Positions 41,265 to 49,317 are shown, counted from the first letter of the stretch. The stretch is DNA of 64,000 nt from Actinacidiphila bryophytorum (GCF_016916835.1 NZ_JAFFIX010000027.1:56168-120167), one strand, 5' to 3'. The notes: generated by a model from the sequence alone, not told the origin. Made by a program: numbers and translations.

Positions 41265-42253
41265 GCAGCCGGGCGGCTGAGGTATTCGGGGACGTTCAGC
41301 ATCGGGGGGCGTTCCTCGGTGTCGACCGGGTGGGTCGAGGGGACGAAGCGGCCGGACGCGCGGTCGTACTGGGTGAGGGCCGGGCGGACCAGGTGGGCGC
41401 GGCCGGCGAGGCGGAGGTGCGCGGTGCGGTAGATGGCCGCGGCCATGCGCCCCAGCGCCTGGCCGTCCTGGTGGCGGTGGTGTCGCACACCGACGTCCAC
41501 CTGGCCGAGCGCGTCGAGGCCGGCGAGGGCGAGGGAGTCGATGAGCATGCCCAGCTCGACGCCGTACCCGACGGGGAAGGGGAGCTGTTCCAGGAGCGTG
41601 CGGCGGGCCGCGTACTCGCCGCCGAGGGGCTGGACGAAACCGGCCAGCCGCGGCCAGTGGAGGTTGAGCAGGGGGCGGGCGACCAGCTCGGTGACCCGCC
41701 CGCCGCCGGCGGGCACGACGGCGCCGCCGGTCTCCAGCGGGCGGTCGTACATCGCCTTGACCAGCTGCACCGCCGGCTCGGTGAGCAGCGGCCCGACGAT
41801 CCCCGACACGAAGCGGGAGTCGAACTCCCGCAGGTCCGCGTCCACGAAGCACACGATCGCCCCGCTGGTGACCAGCAGCGACCGCCACAGCACCTCGCCC
41901 TTGCCGGCGACGGCCGGCACCCTCGGCAGGATGGCGTCCCGCGCGACGACGGTGGCGCCGGCGTCCGCGGCGACGCGGGCGGTGGCGTCGCGGGACCCGG
42001 AGTCCACGACGACGACCTCGTCGACCAGCGGCACGTCCGCGGTCATGAGGTCGCGCCTGATGACCTCGACGATCGCGCCGACGGTCGCCTCCTCGTCCAG
42101 CGCGGGCAGCACCACGCTGACGGTCCCCGCGGGACCGGCCGCCCGCTTCGCGGCGAGCAGCAGGTCGAGCGGCCGGTCGGCGGCCGACCAGGAGCGGCGG
42201 GCCAGCCAGCTCTCCACCTCTTCGAGCACGTGCGCGTCTCCTGTGTGATCCAT
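41261..42253 (-). CDS. gpgS: Glucosyl-3-phosphoglycerate synthase-like glycosyltransferase
   Basis: 330 aa, ATG start. GT2/GT81-type fold: VSVVLPALDEEATVGAIVEVI, VVDSGSRDATARVA, the metal-binding DxD region CFVDADLREFD (~res 130) and GGEYAARRTLLEQLPFPVGYGVELGMLID. This profile fits GpgS, which makes glucosyl-3-phosphoglycerate in the glucosylglycerate/methylglucose polysaccharide pathway. The stop codon comes from the end of MITE copy B, so the last few residues (SRPAA) may differ from the ancestral tail. Divergent from the SAM-riboswitch operon. Confidence 0.85.
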   Translation of the reverse strand: MDHTGDAHVLEEVESWLARRSWSAADRPLDLLLAAKRAAGPAGTVSVVLPALDEEATVGAIVEVIRRDLMTADVPLVDEVVVVDSGSRDATARVAADAGATVVARDAILPRVPAVAGKGEVLWRSLLVTSGAIVCFVDADLREFDSRFVSGIVGPLLTEPAVQLVKAMYDRPLETGGAVVPAGGGRVTELVARPLLNLHWPRLAGFVQPLGGEYAARRTLLEQLPFPVGYGVELGMLIDSLALAGLDALGQVDVGVRHHRHQDGQALGRMAAAIYRTAHLRLAGRAHLVRPALTQYDRASGRFVPSTHPVDTEERPPMLNVPEYLSRPAA

Positions 42254-42384
42254 CTCGCGGTTCGGACGACTATCTCAACGGTCACCCTCGTCGGTTACAG
42301 TCTTGAACAATGCTCGTGAGCCCCGCATGCCGGGGTGCCGCGGCAGGACAAACGCCCGGGCCTGAGTCGCCCGGAGCCATACCG

Positions 42385-42509
42385 CTCATCCAGAGGGGCA
42401 GAGGGAACGGCCCGTTGAAGCCCCGGCAACCCTCCCGCCGACCGCGAGGTCATGGTGGGGAAGGTGCCAATTCCGTCTCGTGGCGACGTCCGCCGCGAGG
42501 AAGATGAGG
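42385..42509 (+). ncRNA. SAM-I (S-box) riboswitch
   Basis: P1 arms CTCATC (42385-42390) and GATGAG (42503-42508) close a classic S-box core: CAGAGGGGCAGAGGG, the conserved GAAGCCCCGGCAACC (42417-42431), AAGGTGCCAATTCC (42461-42474) and GAGGAAGATGAGGA at the 3' end. These invariant blocks and their spacing match SAM-I aptamers. The P1 3' arm runs into the Shine-Dalgarno AGGAG (42507-42511), 16 bases before the ATG, so SAM binding could block translation. Controls the threonine-synthase-like/sulfur-carrier operon. Confidence 0.93.
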
Positions 42510-42527
42510 AGAAAGGGCCTCGCCATC

Positions 42528-43835
42528 ATGGCTGTGCAGACCGTCGCCGGTAAGAGCACCAGCACCTCCGCGGAAAATCCTCAGGAAACCCCGTTCGGCC
42601 CTGCCGCCGCCCTGTCGTGCCGGGAGTGCGGCACCCGCTACCCGCTGACCCCGGTCTTCGCGTGCCTGGAGTGCTTCGGGCCGCTGGAGGTGGCGTACGA
42701 CCTGCCGGTGGGCGACCCGGAGGGCCTGCGGGCGCGTATCGAGGCGGGACCGGCGAACATCTGGCGCTACGCACCGCTGCTGCCGGTGCCCGCTGACGTC
42801 ACGCAGAAGCAGAACCTCAACCCGGGATGGACCAAGCTCGTCAAGGCCGACAACCTGGCGCGCGAGCTGGGCGTGACGGGCGGCCTGTACGTCAAGGACG
42901 ACTCGGGCAACCCGACGCACTCCTTCAAGGACCGGGTCGTGGCGATCGCCCTTGAGGCGGCCCGCACCTTCGGCCTGACCACGCTGTCCTGCTCGTCCAC
43001 CGGCAACCTGGCCGGTGCGGTGGGCGCCGCTGCCGCCAGGGCCGGCTTCCGCAGTTGCGTGTTCATCCCGCACGACCTGGAGGAGGGCAAGGTCGTGATG
43101 GCCGCGGTCTACGGCGGCGAGCTGGTCGCGATCGAGGGCTCGTACGACGACGTGAACCGTTTCTGCTCGGAGCTGATCGGCGACCCGATCGGCGAGGGCT
43201 GGGGCTTCGTCAACGTGAACCTGCGGCCGTACTACGGCGAGGGCTCCAAGACGCTGGCGTACGAGATCGCCGAGCAGCTGGGCTGGCGGCTGCCGGACAA
43301 CCTGGTCATCCCGATCGCGTCCGGCTCCCAGCTCACCAAGATCGACAAGGGACTGCAGGAGCTGATCAAGCTCGGCCTGGTCGAGGACAAGCCGTACAAG
43401 ATCTTCGGCGCCCAGGCCGAGGGCTGCTCGCCGGTGTCGGCCGCCTTCAAGGCCGGGCACGACGTGGTGCGCCCGGTCAAGCGGGACACCATCGCCAAGT
43501 CGCTGGCGATCGGGAACCCGGCGGACGGCCCGTACGTACTGGACATCGCCCGGCGCACCGGCGGCGCGGTCGAGGACGTCAACGACGAGCAGGTCGTGGA
43601 CGCGATCAAGCTGCTGGCCCGCACCGAGGGGATCTTCGCCGAGACGGCCGGCGGGGTGACCGTCGGTGTGCTGAAGAAGCTGATCGAGACCGGGCAGCTG
43701 GACCCGGCCGCCGAGACCGTCGTGTTCAACACCGGCGACGGCCTGAAGACCCTGGACGCGGTGTCCCCGACCACCGGGCCGACCGCGACCATCCGCCCCA
43801 CCGTTGCCGCGTTCCGAGAGGCTGGCCTCGCATGA
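42528..43835 (+). CDS. thrC: Threonine-synthase family PLP enzyme (likely O-phosphohomoserine-dependent homocysteine synthase)
   Basis: 435 aa from ATG 42528. N-terminal Cys-rich ribbon CRECGTRYPLTPVFACLEC (CxxC-x11-CxxC) precedes a fold-type II PLP domain with VKDDSGNPTHSFKDRVVAIA (PLP Lys) and SCSSTGNLAGAVGAAAARAG. By homology it would be annotated threonine synthase. Context argues for something else: a SAM riboswitch upstream and a ThiS/MoaD sulfur carrier overlapping downstream. Threonine synthase and such an enzyme share O-phosphohomoserine, so a sulfur-transfer version would give homocysteine for methionine. Streptomyces usually have another thrC beside hom/thrB. Function assignment is inference. 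Confidence 0.9.
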   Translation: MAVQTVAGKSTSTSAENPQETPFGPAAALSCRECGTRYPLTPVFACLECFGPLEVAYDLPVGDPEGLRARIEAGPANIWRYAPLLPVPADVTQKQNLNPGWTKLVKADNLARELGVTGGLYVKDDSGNPTHSFKDRVVAIALEAARTFGLTTLSCSSTGNLAGAVGAAAARAGFRSCVFIPHDLEEGKVVMAAVYGGELVAIEGSYDDVNRFCSELIGDPIGEGWGFVNVNLRPYYGEGSKTLAYEIAEQLGWRLPDNLVIPIASGSQLTKIDKGLQELIKLGLVEDKPYKIFGAQAEGCSPVSAAFKAGHDVVRPVKRDTIAKSLAIGNPADGPYVLDIARRTGGAVEDVNDEQVVDAIKLLARTEGIFAETAGGVTVGVLKKLIETGQLDPAAETVVFNTGDGLKTLDAVSPTTGPTATIRPTVAAFREAGLA

Positions 43836-44107
43836 GTGCTTCCGTCCGTATCCCCACCATCCTGCGCACGTACACCGGCGGCCAGGCCGAGGTCCCGGCC
43901 GAGGGCGACACGCTGGCCGCGGTGATCGAGTCGCTCGAAAAGAATCATGCGGGTATTTCCGCGCGGGTTCTCGACGAGACCGGAAAACTCCGTCGTTTCG
44001 TGAACGTGTATGTCAACGATGACGATGTCCGCTTTTCCGAGGGTCTTGCGACGGCGGTGCCGGACGGCGCCAGCGTCTCGATCATTCCCGCGGTCGCCGG
44101 CGGCTGA
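43832..44107 (+). CDS. MoaD/ThiS-family sulfur carrier protein
   Basis: 91 aa, ATG overlapping the upstream stop (ATGA). Beta-grasp fold ending in the diagnostic Gly-Gly (IIPAVAGG), the site that is adenylated and converted to a thiocarboxylate by a MoeB/ThiF-type enzyme (not in this window). Tight coupling to the threonine-synthase-like gene under a SAM riboswitch implies it donates sulfide for homocysteine formation, as CysO does for cysteine. The second half uses more A/T-ending codons than its neighbours (e.g. GTATTTCC, GATGACGATG). Confidence 0.9.
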   Translation: MSASVRIPTILRTYTGGQAEVPAEGDTLAAVIESLEKNHAGISARVLDETGKLRRFVNVYVNDDDVRFSEGLATAVPDGASVSIIPAVAGG

Positions 44108-44160
44108 GCCGGACGGTACCCGACCTGACAGGAATCCGCAGACACTCTGACGTTTAACCC

Positions 44161-44201
44161 GCGCCCCATCCGGGAACTGCTTTCGTCCCCGGGTGGGGCG
44201 C
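44161..44201 (+). terminator. Terminator after the sulfur-carrier operon
   Basis: GCGCCCCATCCGGG (44161-44174) pairs with CCCGGGTGGGGCGC (44188-44201), with a single G-T wobble, over a 13-base loop, 53 bases after the operon stop. Confidence 0.8.
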
Positions 44202-44550
44202 CCGCATGCGGGCCGGTAGTTGAAGCTCTGTACAGTTGCCGGGGGCAAGTGGCACTTCCTGAGGTTGCTGAGCATCAACTGCGGCGATTTATCGCCAAAT
44301 TCACAAGCGATAAGACCTGGTACGTACCTTATGTCCGGTCCGACTTGACCCGCATTATCGTTTTTTCCTGGGGTATTTCCGATCGGTCGCGCCCAGAATT
44401 CTCGTCCAATTGACCTGTTGCAGACGGCATCCGTGCAGATACATTCAGCCGCGGTCGACGCGTTCCGGCGCACACCCCTGAGGGGGTGAGGTCTGACCCG
44501 GGCCCGCGGAGCGCGGGGCCGCGATAGGGCCAGTAATAGGGGAGTTAGGA
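44202..44550 (+). promoter_or_regulatory. AT-richer upstream region of the cold-shock gene
   Basis: Between the terminator and the csp start, about 350 bases hold no gene. From ~44260 to 44450 base composition is clearly less GC-rich than the window. It contains hairpins GGCGATTTATCGCC (44283-44296) and ATAAG-acct-GGTACGTACC-TTAT (44310-44332), a TTGACCCGCATTATCGTTTT stretch with six Ts, and TTGACC at 44410-44415 before CAGATAC. A promoter and a structured 5' untranslated region are likely; a small RNA is possible. Confidence 0.5.
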
Positions 44551-44754
44551 ATGGCTCAGGGCACCGTCAAGTGGTTCAACGCGGAGAAGGGCTACGGCTT
44601 CATCGCGGTCGACGGTGGTGCGGATGTCTTCGTCCACTACAGCGCGATACAGATGGACGGATACCGCACCCTCGAAGAAGGCCAGCGGGTCGAGTTCGAG
44701 ATCTCGCAGGGTCAGAAGGGGCCGCAGGCGGACATGGTCCGCCTCGCCGGCTGA
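44551..44754 (+). CDS. Cold-shock protein (CspA family)
   Basis: 67 aa, ATG with GGGGAGTTAGGA upstream. Single OB-fold RNA/DNA chaperone with RNP1 KGYGFIAV and RNP2 VFVHYSAI motifs, VKWFNAEKG at the start. Nearly identical proteins are abundant in Streptomyces under normal growth as well as cold. Long AT-richer leader upstream and strong hairpin downstream make it monocistronic. Confidence 0.97.
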   Translation: MAQGTVKWFNAEKGYGFIAVDGGADVFVHYSAIQMDGYRTLEEGQRVEFEISQGQKGPQADMVRLAG

Positions 44755-44794
44755 TCGGCTCGGACGCGTTCGGCCACCGACGCGACGCCAGACA

Positions 44795-44826
44795 CGAGGG
44801 GCCACCCCACCAGGGGTGGCCCCTCG
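44795..44826 (+). terminator. Terminator after the cold-shock gene
   Basis: Perfect 14-bp stem CGAGGGGCCACCCC (44795-44808) and GGGGTGGCCCCTCG (44813-44826) with a 4-base loop, 40 bases after the csp stop. Confidence 0.85.
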
Positions 44827-44887
44827 CCCGTTGTCCGGGAAGGCCGGGCAAGGAGGCCGGACGGGGCGGGCCGGGAGGCCCGGGGCG

Positions 44888-44914
44888 CTTGCACTCGCAG
44901 GGGGTGAGTGCTAA
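44888..44914. promoter_or_regulatory. CIRCE element 1 (HrcA operator) before groEL
   Basis: CTTGCACTC-N9-GAGTGCTAA; left arm differs from consensus TTAGCACTC at two positions, right arm is perfect. HrcA binds this to repress chaperonin genes until heat shock. Confidence 0.7.
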
Positions 44915-44923
44915 TCATTGGCG

Positions 44924-44950
44924 TTAGCACTCTCCGAGTGAGAGTGCCAC
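44924..44950. promoter_or_regulatory. CIRCE element 2 (HrcA operator) before groEL
   Basis: TTAGCACTC-N9-GAGTGCCAC; left arm perfect, right arm differs from GAGTGCTAA at two positions. It begins exactly 9 bases after element 1, so four half-sites are spaced at constant 9-base intervals. The groEL ATG lies 140 bases downstream. Confidence 0.8.
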
Positions 44951-45090
44951 TTGGACCGGGTTGGTGAGGCTCGGCCGGGCGTCGGGAAGGAACCGGCGGA
45001 CGGCGGGCCGTCCGTCGCGGGCACCACACGGTCCGATCCACCGCCCCCCGCCTCGGTGGGGGAACCCCCAGTCCGCGGAGGACACTTCAC

Positions 45091-46713
45091 ATGGCTAAGA
45101 TCATCGCGTTCGATGAGGAGGCGCGGCGCGGCCTTGAGCGCGGGATGAACCAGCTCGCCGACGCCGTTAAGGTCACCCTCGGTCCCAAGGGCCGGAACGT
45201 CGTCCTTGAGAAGAAGTGGGGCGCCCCCACGATCACCAACGATGGTGTCTCCATCGCCAAGGAGATCGAGCTGGAGGACCCGTACGAGAAGATCGGCGCC
45301 GAGCTGGTCAAGGAAGTCGCGAAGAAGACCGACGACGTCGCCGGCGACGGCACGACGACCGCGACCGTCCTGGCCCAGGCCCTGGTCAAGGAGGGCCTGC
45401 GCAACGTAGCCGCCGGCGCCAACCCGATGGCGCTCAAGCGCGGCATCGAGCGTGCCGTCGAGGCCGTCTCCGCCGCCCTGCTGGAGCAGGCCAAGGACGT
45501 GGAGACCAAGGAGCAGATCGCTTCGACCGCCTCCATCTCCGCCGCCGACACCCAGATCGGCGAGCTGATCGCCGAGGCGATGGACAAGGTCGGCAAGGAA
45601 GGCGTCATCACCGTCGAGGAGTCGCAGACCTTCGGGCTCGAGCTCGAGCTCACCGAGGGCATGCGCTTCGACAAGGGCTTCATCTCGGCGTACTTCGCCA
45701 CCGACCTGGAGCGTATGGAGGCGTCGCTCGACGACCCGTACATCCTGATCGTCAACTCGAAGGTCTCCGCGGTCAAGGACCTGCTCCCGCTGCTGGAGAA
45801 GGTCATGCAGTCGGGCAAGCCGCTGCTGATCATCGCCGAGGACGTCGAGGGCGAGGCCCTGTCGACCCTGGTCGTCAACAAGATCCGCGGCACCTTCAAG
45901 TCCGTCGCCGTCAAGGCGCCCGGCTTCGGTGACCGCCGCAAGGCCATGCTCGGCGACATCGCCATCCTCACCGGTGGCACCGTCATCTCCGAGGAGGTCG
46001 GCCTCAAGCTGGAGAACGCCGGTCTCGACCTGCTCGGCCGCGCCCGCAAGGTCGTCATCACCAAGGACGAGACGACCATCGTGGACGGCTCGGGCGACAC
46101 CGACCAGGTCGCCGGCCGGGTCAACCAGATCCGCGCCGAGATCGACAACAGCGACTCGGACTACGACCGCGAGAAGCTCCAGGAGCGCCTGGCGAAGCTG
46201 GCCGGCGGCGTGGCCGTCATCAAGGCCGGTGCCGCCACCGAGGTCGAGCTCAAGGAGCGCAAGCACCGCATCGAGGACGCGGTGCGCAACGCCAAGGCGG
46301 CCGTCGAGGAGGGCATCGTCGCCGGCGGCGGCGTGGCCCTGCTGCAGGCCTCCGCGGTGTTCGAGAAGCTGGAGCTGGACGGCGACGAGGCGACAGGCGC
46401 CAACGCCGTGAAGCTCGCGCTGGAGGCCCCGCTCAAGCAGATCGCGGTCAACGGCGGCCTCGAGGGCGGCGTCATCGTCGAGAAGGTGCGCAACCTCCCG
46501 ATCGGCCACGGCCTGAACGCCGCGACCGGCGAGTACGTCGACATGATCGCCGAGGGCATCATCGACCCGGCGAAGGTCACCCGATCCGCGCTGCAGAACG
46601 CGGCGTCCATCGCCGCGCTGTTCCTCACCACCGAGGCCGTCATCGCGGACAAGCCCGAGAAGGCGGCCCCGGCCGCCCCGGGTGGCATGCCCGGCGGTGA
46701 CATGGACTTCTGA
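45091..46713 (+). CDS. groEL: 60-kDa chaperonin GroEL (stand-alone copy, GroEL2 type)
   Basis: 540 aa, full length. ATPase signature VAGDGTTTATVLAQAL, VTLGPKGRNVVLEKKWGAPTITNDG near the start and AASISAADTQIGELIAEAMDKVG; ends in a GGMPGGDMDF tail, the short Gly-Met type. Assists protein folding. No groES is adjacent, which marks it as the separate groEL copy of Streptomyces rather than the groES-groEL1 operon. Controlled through two CIRCE elements; followed by a 22-bp perfect terminator. Confidence 0.98.
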   Translation: MAKIIAFDEEARRGLERGMNQLADAVKVTLGPKGRNVVLEKKWGAPTITNDGVSIAKEIELEDPYEKIGAELVKEVAKKTDDVAGDGTTTATVLAQALVKEGLRNVAAGANPMALKRGIERAVEAVSAALLEQAKDVETKEQIASTASISAADTQIGELIAEAMDKVGKEGVITVEESQTFGLELELTEGMRFDKGFISAYFATDLERMEASLDDPYILIVNSKVSAVKDLLPLLEKVMQSGKPLLIIAEDVEGEALSTLVVNKIRGTFKSVAVKAPGFGDRRKAMLGDIAILTGGTVISEEVGLKLENAGLDLLGRARKVVITKDETTIVDGSGDTDQVAGRVNQIRAEIDNSDSDYDREKLQERLAKLAGGVAVIKAGAATEVELKERKHRIEDAVRNAKAAVEEGIVAGGGVALLQASAVFEKLELDGDEATGANAVKLALEAPLKQIAVNGGLEGGVIVEKVRNLPIGHGLNAATGEYVDMIAEGIIDPAKVTRSALQNAASIAALFLTTEAVIADKPEKAAPAAPGGMPGGDMDF

Positions 46714-46744
46714 TCCCGGGACACCCCAGGATCACCGTCCGAAG

Positions 46745-46793
46745 CACGGCGGCGCCCCCTTCCCGTCAGGTACGGGAAGGGGGCGCCGCCGTG
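46745..46793 (+). terminator. Terminator after groEL
   Basis: A perfect 22-bp stem (46745-46766 with 46772-46793; outer CACGGCGGCGCC and GGCGCCGCCGTG) and a 5-base loop, 32 bases after the stop. Likely bidirectional, since the next gene converges. Confidence 0.88.
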
Positions 46794-46824
46794 TGTGCCG
46801 GCTCAGCCGCGGGTCCAGACCGAG

Positions 46825-47205
46825 TCAGTTGGCGGGCATCGCCAGCGGTGCGGGCAGGTGCCCGGGGTCGGTGACGCCGATGACGTCGTCCTCGGTGATC
46901 ACCGCGAGCCCCGGGTCGACGCCGGCGACCGGGTAGACGCTGACGGTCTGCCGCGGCTCGGAGCCGCCGCCGTCCTGGCAGCCCTCGAACCAGCCCTGCC
47001 CCAGCGGGCTGCCCTTGTGCGGTACCACCTTCGCGGACTCCTGACCGGGCGCCAGGACGTACAGCGTGCCGCCGTAGTGGAGTTGCCACGCGCAGTCCGC
47101 GTTCGCGCCGGAGGCGCCGCCTCCGGCGCCTCCTGAGCACCCGGCCAGTGCCAGCCCTGCCGCTGCCAGCGCCGCCGCCGTCAGTGCCGCTCGTCGTCCG
47201 TTCAC
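46825..47205 (-). CDS. Small secreted lipoprotein of unknown function
   Basis: 126 aa. Signal peptide with lipobox LAGC (Cys ~res 23), a Gly/Ala linker, then a compact domain with two Cys (DCAWQLHYGGTLYVL and FEGCQDGGG) that could form a disulfide. Similar short lipoproteins are common in Streptomyces; no function is assigned. Probably anchored on the outer face of the membrane. Confidence 0.85.
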   Translation of the reverse strand: MNGRRAALTAAALAAAGLALAGCSGGAGGGASGANADCAWQLHYGGTLYVLAPGQESAKVVPHKGSPLGQGWFEGCQDGGGSEPRQTVSVYPVAGVDPGLAVITEDDVIGVTDPGHLPAPLAMPAN

Positions 47206-47270
47206 GGATCCCCCCTCGTCTCGGTGTGCCGATGGGACGCACCTCGGGCGAAGGGGGTTCCGGACACGCC

Positions 47271-48215
47271 CTAGCGGCCGGCGGACTCCAGGGCCTTGCG
47301 GAGGTGGCCGCCGGACTCGGACAGCAGGCGGGCGGCGGTCGGGGCGTCGACCCTCGCCAGCAGGGTCAGGATGGCCGGTTTCACCTCACCGCCGGTGGCG
47401 GTCAGCGCCTGCTCGATGGCCGTGTCGTCGGCGCCGGTGGCCAGCGACACGATGCGCCGCGAGCGCGCCCGCAGCTTCTCGTTGGATGCGCGCACGTCCA
47501 CCATCAGGCTCCCGTAGGTCTTGCCGAGCCGGATCATGGTGATCGTCGAGAGCATGTTGAGCACCAGCTTCTGGGCGGTGCCCGCCTTGAGCCGGGTGGA
47601 GCCCACCACGATCTCCGGGCCGACCACGACCTCGATGCCGTGGTCGGCGGCGGCGGCCAGCGGCGAGTCCGCGTTGCAGGACAGCCCCACGGTCAGCGCG
47701 CCCAGTGCGCGGGCGTGCTCGACGGCGCCCACGGCGTACGGGGTGCGCCCCGACGCCGAGATCCCGACAACGGTGTCGGCCGCGGTCAGACCGAGCGCGT
47801 CCAGGTCCTCGGCGGCCAGCTCCCGGCTGTCCTCCGCCCCCTCGATCGAGGTGACCATCGCGGCGGGCCCGCCCGCGATGAGGCCGACGACCTCCTGCCC
47901 CGGTGTGGTGTTGAAGGTCGGCGGGCACTCGCTGGCGTCCAGTACGCCGAGTCTGCCCGCCGTGCCCGCGCCGGCGTAGACGAGCCGGCCGCCGCGCGCC
48001 ATCCGGTCGGCGATGCCGTCGATCGCCGCGGCGATGCTGGGCAGTTGGGCGGCGACTGCGGCGGGAACGGTGGTGTCCTCACCGTTCATCGTGCGGGCGA
48101 TCTCCAGGGTCGGCAGGCGGTCGATCTCTGCCAGCTCCGGCCGGAACGCCTCGGTGGTCAGCGTGTCCAGCTCTCGGCGCAGCTCGGTGTACTGGGGCAT
48201 TTGCGGCTCGTTCAT
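47271..48215 (-). CDS. murQ: N-acetylmuramic acid 6-phosphate etherase
   Basis: 314 aa. Splits MurNAc-6-phosphate into GlcNAc-6-phosphate and lactate during wall recycling; the GlcNAc-6-phosphate then needs NagA, encoded 12 kb away in this window. SIS-domain motifs GGRLVYAGAGTAGRLGVLDASECPPTF and GISASGRTPYAVGAVEHA, catalytic Glu in IEGAEDS, and the STRLKAGTAQKLVLNMLST signature. The RpiR-type regulator gene lies directly upstream in the same direction. Confidence 0.97.
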   Translation of the reverse strand: MNEPQMPQYTELRRELDTLTTEAFRPELAEIDRLPTLEIARTMNGEDTTVPAAVAAQLPSIAAAIDGIADRMARGGRLVYAGAGTAGRLGVLDASECPPTFNTTPGQEVVGLIAGGPAAMVTSIEGAEDSRELAAEDLDALGLTAADTVVGISASGRTPYAVGAVEHARALGALTVGLSCNADSPLAAAADHGIEVVVGPEIVVGSTRLKAGTAQKLVLNMLSTITMIRLGKTYGSLMVDVRASNEKLRARSRRIVSLATGADDTAIEQALTATGGEVKPAILTLLARVDAPTAARLLSESGGHLRKALESAGR

Positions 48216-48345
48216 CCTTCTCGCAGTGGTCAGGTGCGGGCATGGGGGGATGGGCCGGCCGGCCGTCGTCCTTGGCGCGGGGGGCTCGTAGGTCCGGACA
48301 CGTAAGTCCGGATAAGTGGTTTCAGCGCATTATTTCAGTGCATGG

Positions 48346-49314
48346 TCAGCCACGGGCTCCACGCGGCCGGTGGCGGTGGGCCAGCGCCTCGTACGACGCG
48401 GCGAGCGCGGGCGCCGCCGACTCGTACGTACGCTGCGCGACTCCCACGAACAGGCAGTCCACCAGTAGGAGTTGGCTCGTCCTGCTGGACATCGCGGCCG
48501 GCCGCAGCTCGCTCTCGCGGGAACTCGACGTGGTCAGGACGATGTCCGCCCACTGGGTGACGGGGCCGTCAGGGCGGCCGGTGAGCGCGATCGTCGTCGC
48601 CCCCCGGTCGAAGGCCGCCCGCAGCGGCTCCATCACGTCGTGCGTGCCGCCCGAGTGCGTGATCGCCACCGCGACGTCGCCGGGGCGCAGCTGCACGGCG
48701 TTCGTCACCGCCAGGTGCGGGTCGGTGTGCGCGTGCGCGATCCGGCCGATCCGCAGCAGCTTCTGCGCCAGGTCCTGGCCGACCAGGCCCGAGGCGGCCA
48801 TCCCGTAGATGTCCGTGCGGCGGGCCGCGGACAGCGCGGTCACCGCGGCCTCCAGTTGCGCCATGTCCACCTGGGCGGCGGTGTCGGCCAGCGTCTGCTG
48901 CTCCTCCGCCGCGAGCTTGGCGACGACGTCGGCCAGCGGGTCGTCCACCGCGATGTCCGCGGTCACCGCCGGCGGGACGCCGGCCGCCTGCTGGGCCGCC
49001 AGCGCGGCCAGGGCCAGTCGCAGGTCCCGGTAGCCCGGGTAACCCAGCAGACGTGCCGTCCGGACGACCGTCGCCTCGCTCGTGCCGGTGCGTATCGCGA
49101 GCGCGGTCACCGTCTGCTGGGCGCAGCCGGCCGGGTCGCCCGCGACGGCCTCCGCGACGCGCTGCATCGAACGCGTCATGTTCGGGGCGAGGGTACGCAC
49201 CTTGGCAGCGAGTGCCCCCGGGTCGGGGGGCGTGGCGGGTATGACGGGCGCGTCCGCGGCGCCGCGCACGGGACGGACGCTCGGGGGGAAATTTTCCTTC
49301 ACGCTGTGGGTCAC
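48346..49314 (-). CDS. RpiR/MurR-family transcriptional regulator
   Basis: 322 aa from GTG 49314; the GTG at 49302 (VKENFPP) is an alternative with AAGGTG better spaced upstream. N-terminal RpiR helix-turn-helix (TVTALAIRTGTSEATVVRTARLLGYPGYRDL, ~res 65-97) and C-terminal SIS sugar-phosphate domain (IYGMAASGLVGQDLAQKLLRIG, AITHSGGTHDVMEPLRAA). Likely controls murQ and itself in response to MurNAc-6-phosphate or a related compound; a palindrome overlaps its start region. Confidence 0.92.
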   Translation of the reverse strand: MTHSVKENFPPSVRPVRGAADAPVIPATPPDPGALAAKVRTLAPNMTRSMQRVAEAVAGDPAGCAQQTVTALAIRTGTSEATVVRTARLLGYPGYRDLRLALAALAAQQAAGVPPAVTADIAVDDPLADVVAKLAAEEQQTLADTAAQVDMAQLEAAVTALSAARRTDIYGMAASGLVGQDLAQKLLRIGRIAHAHTDPHLAVTNAVQLRPGDVAVAITHSGGTHDVMEPLRAAFDRGATTIALTGRPDGPVTQWADIVLTTSSSRESELRPAAMSSRTSQLLLVDCLFVGVAQRTYESAAPALAASYEALAHRHRPRGARG

Positions 49315-49317
49315 CTT

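Noticed and set aside
44911..46509. 532-codon open frame antisense to groEL, and similar antisense frames to ftsH, gad and the osmoprotectant genes
   Set aside because: Mirror of codon bias on the opposite strand; composition is Leu/Asp/Val/Arg-rich without any recognisable fold, while the sense strand encodes a known protein.
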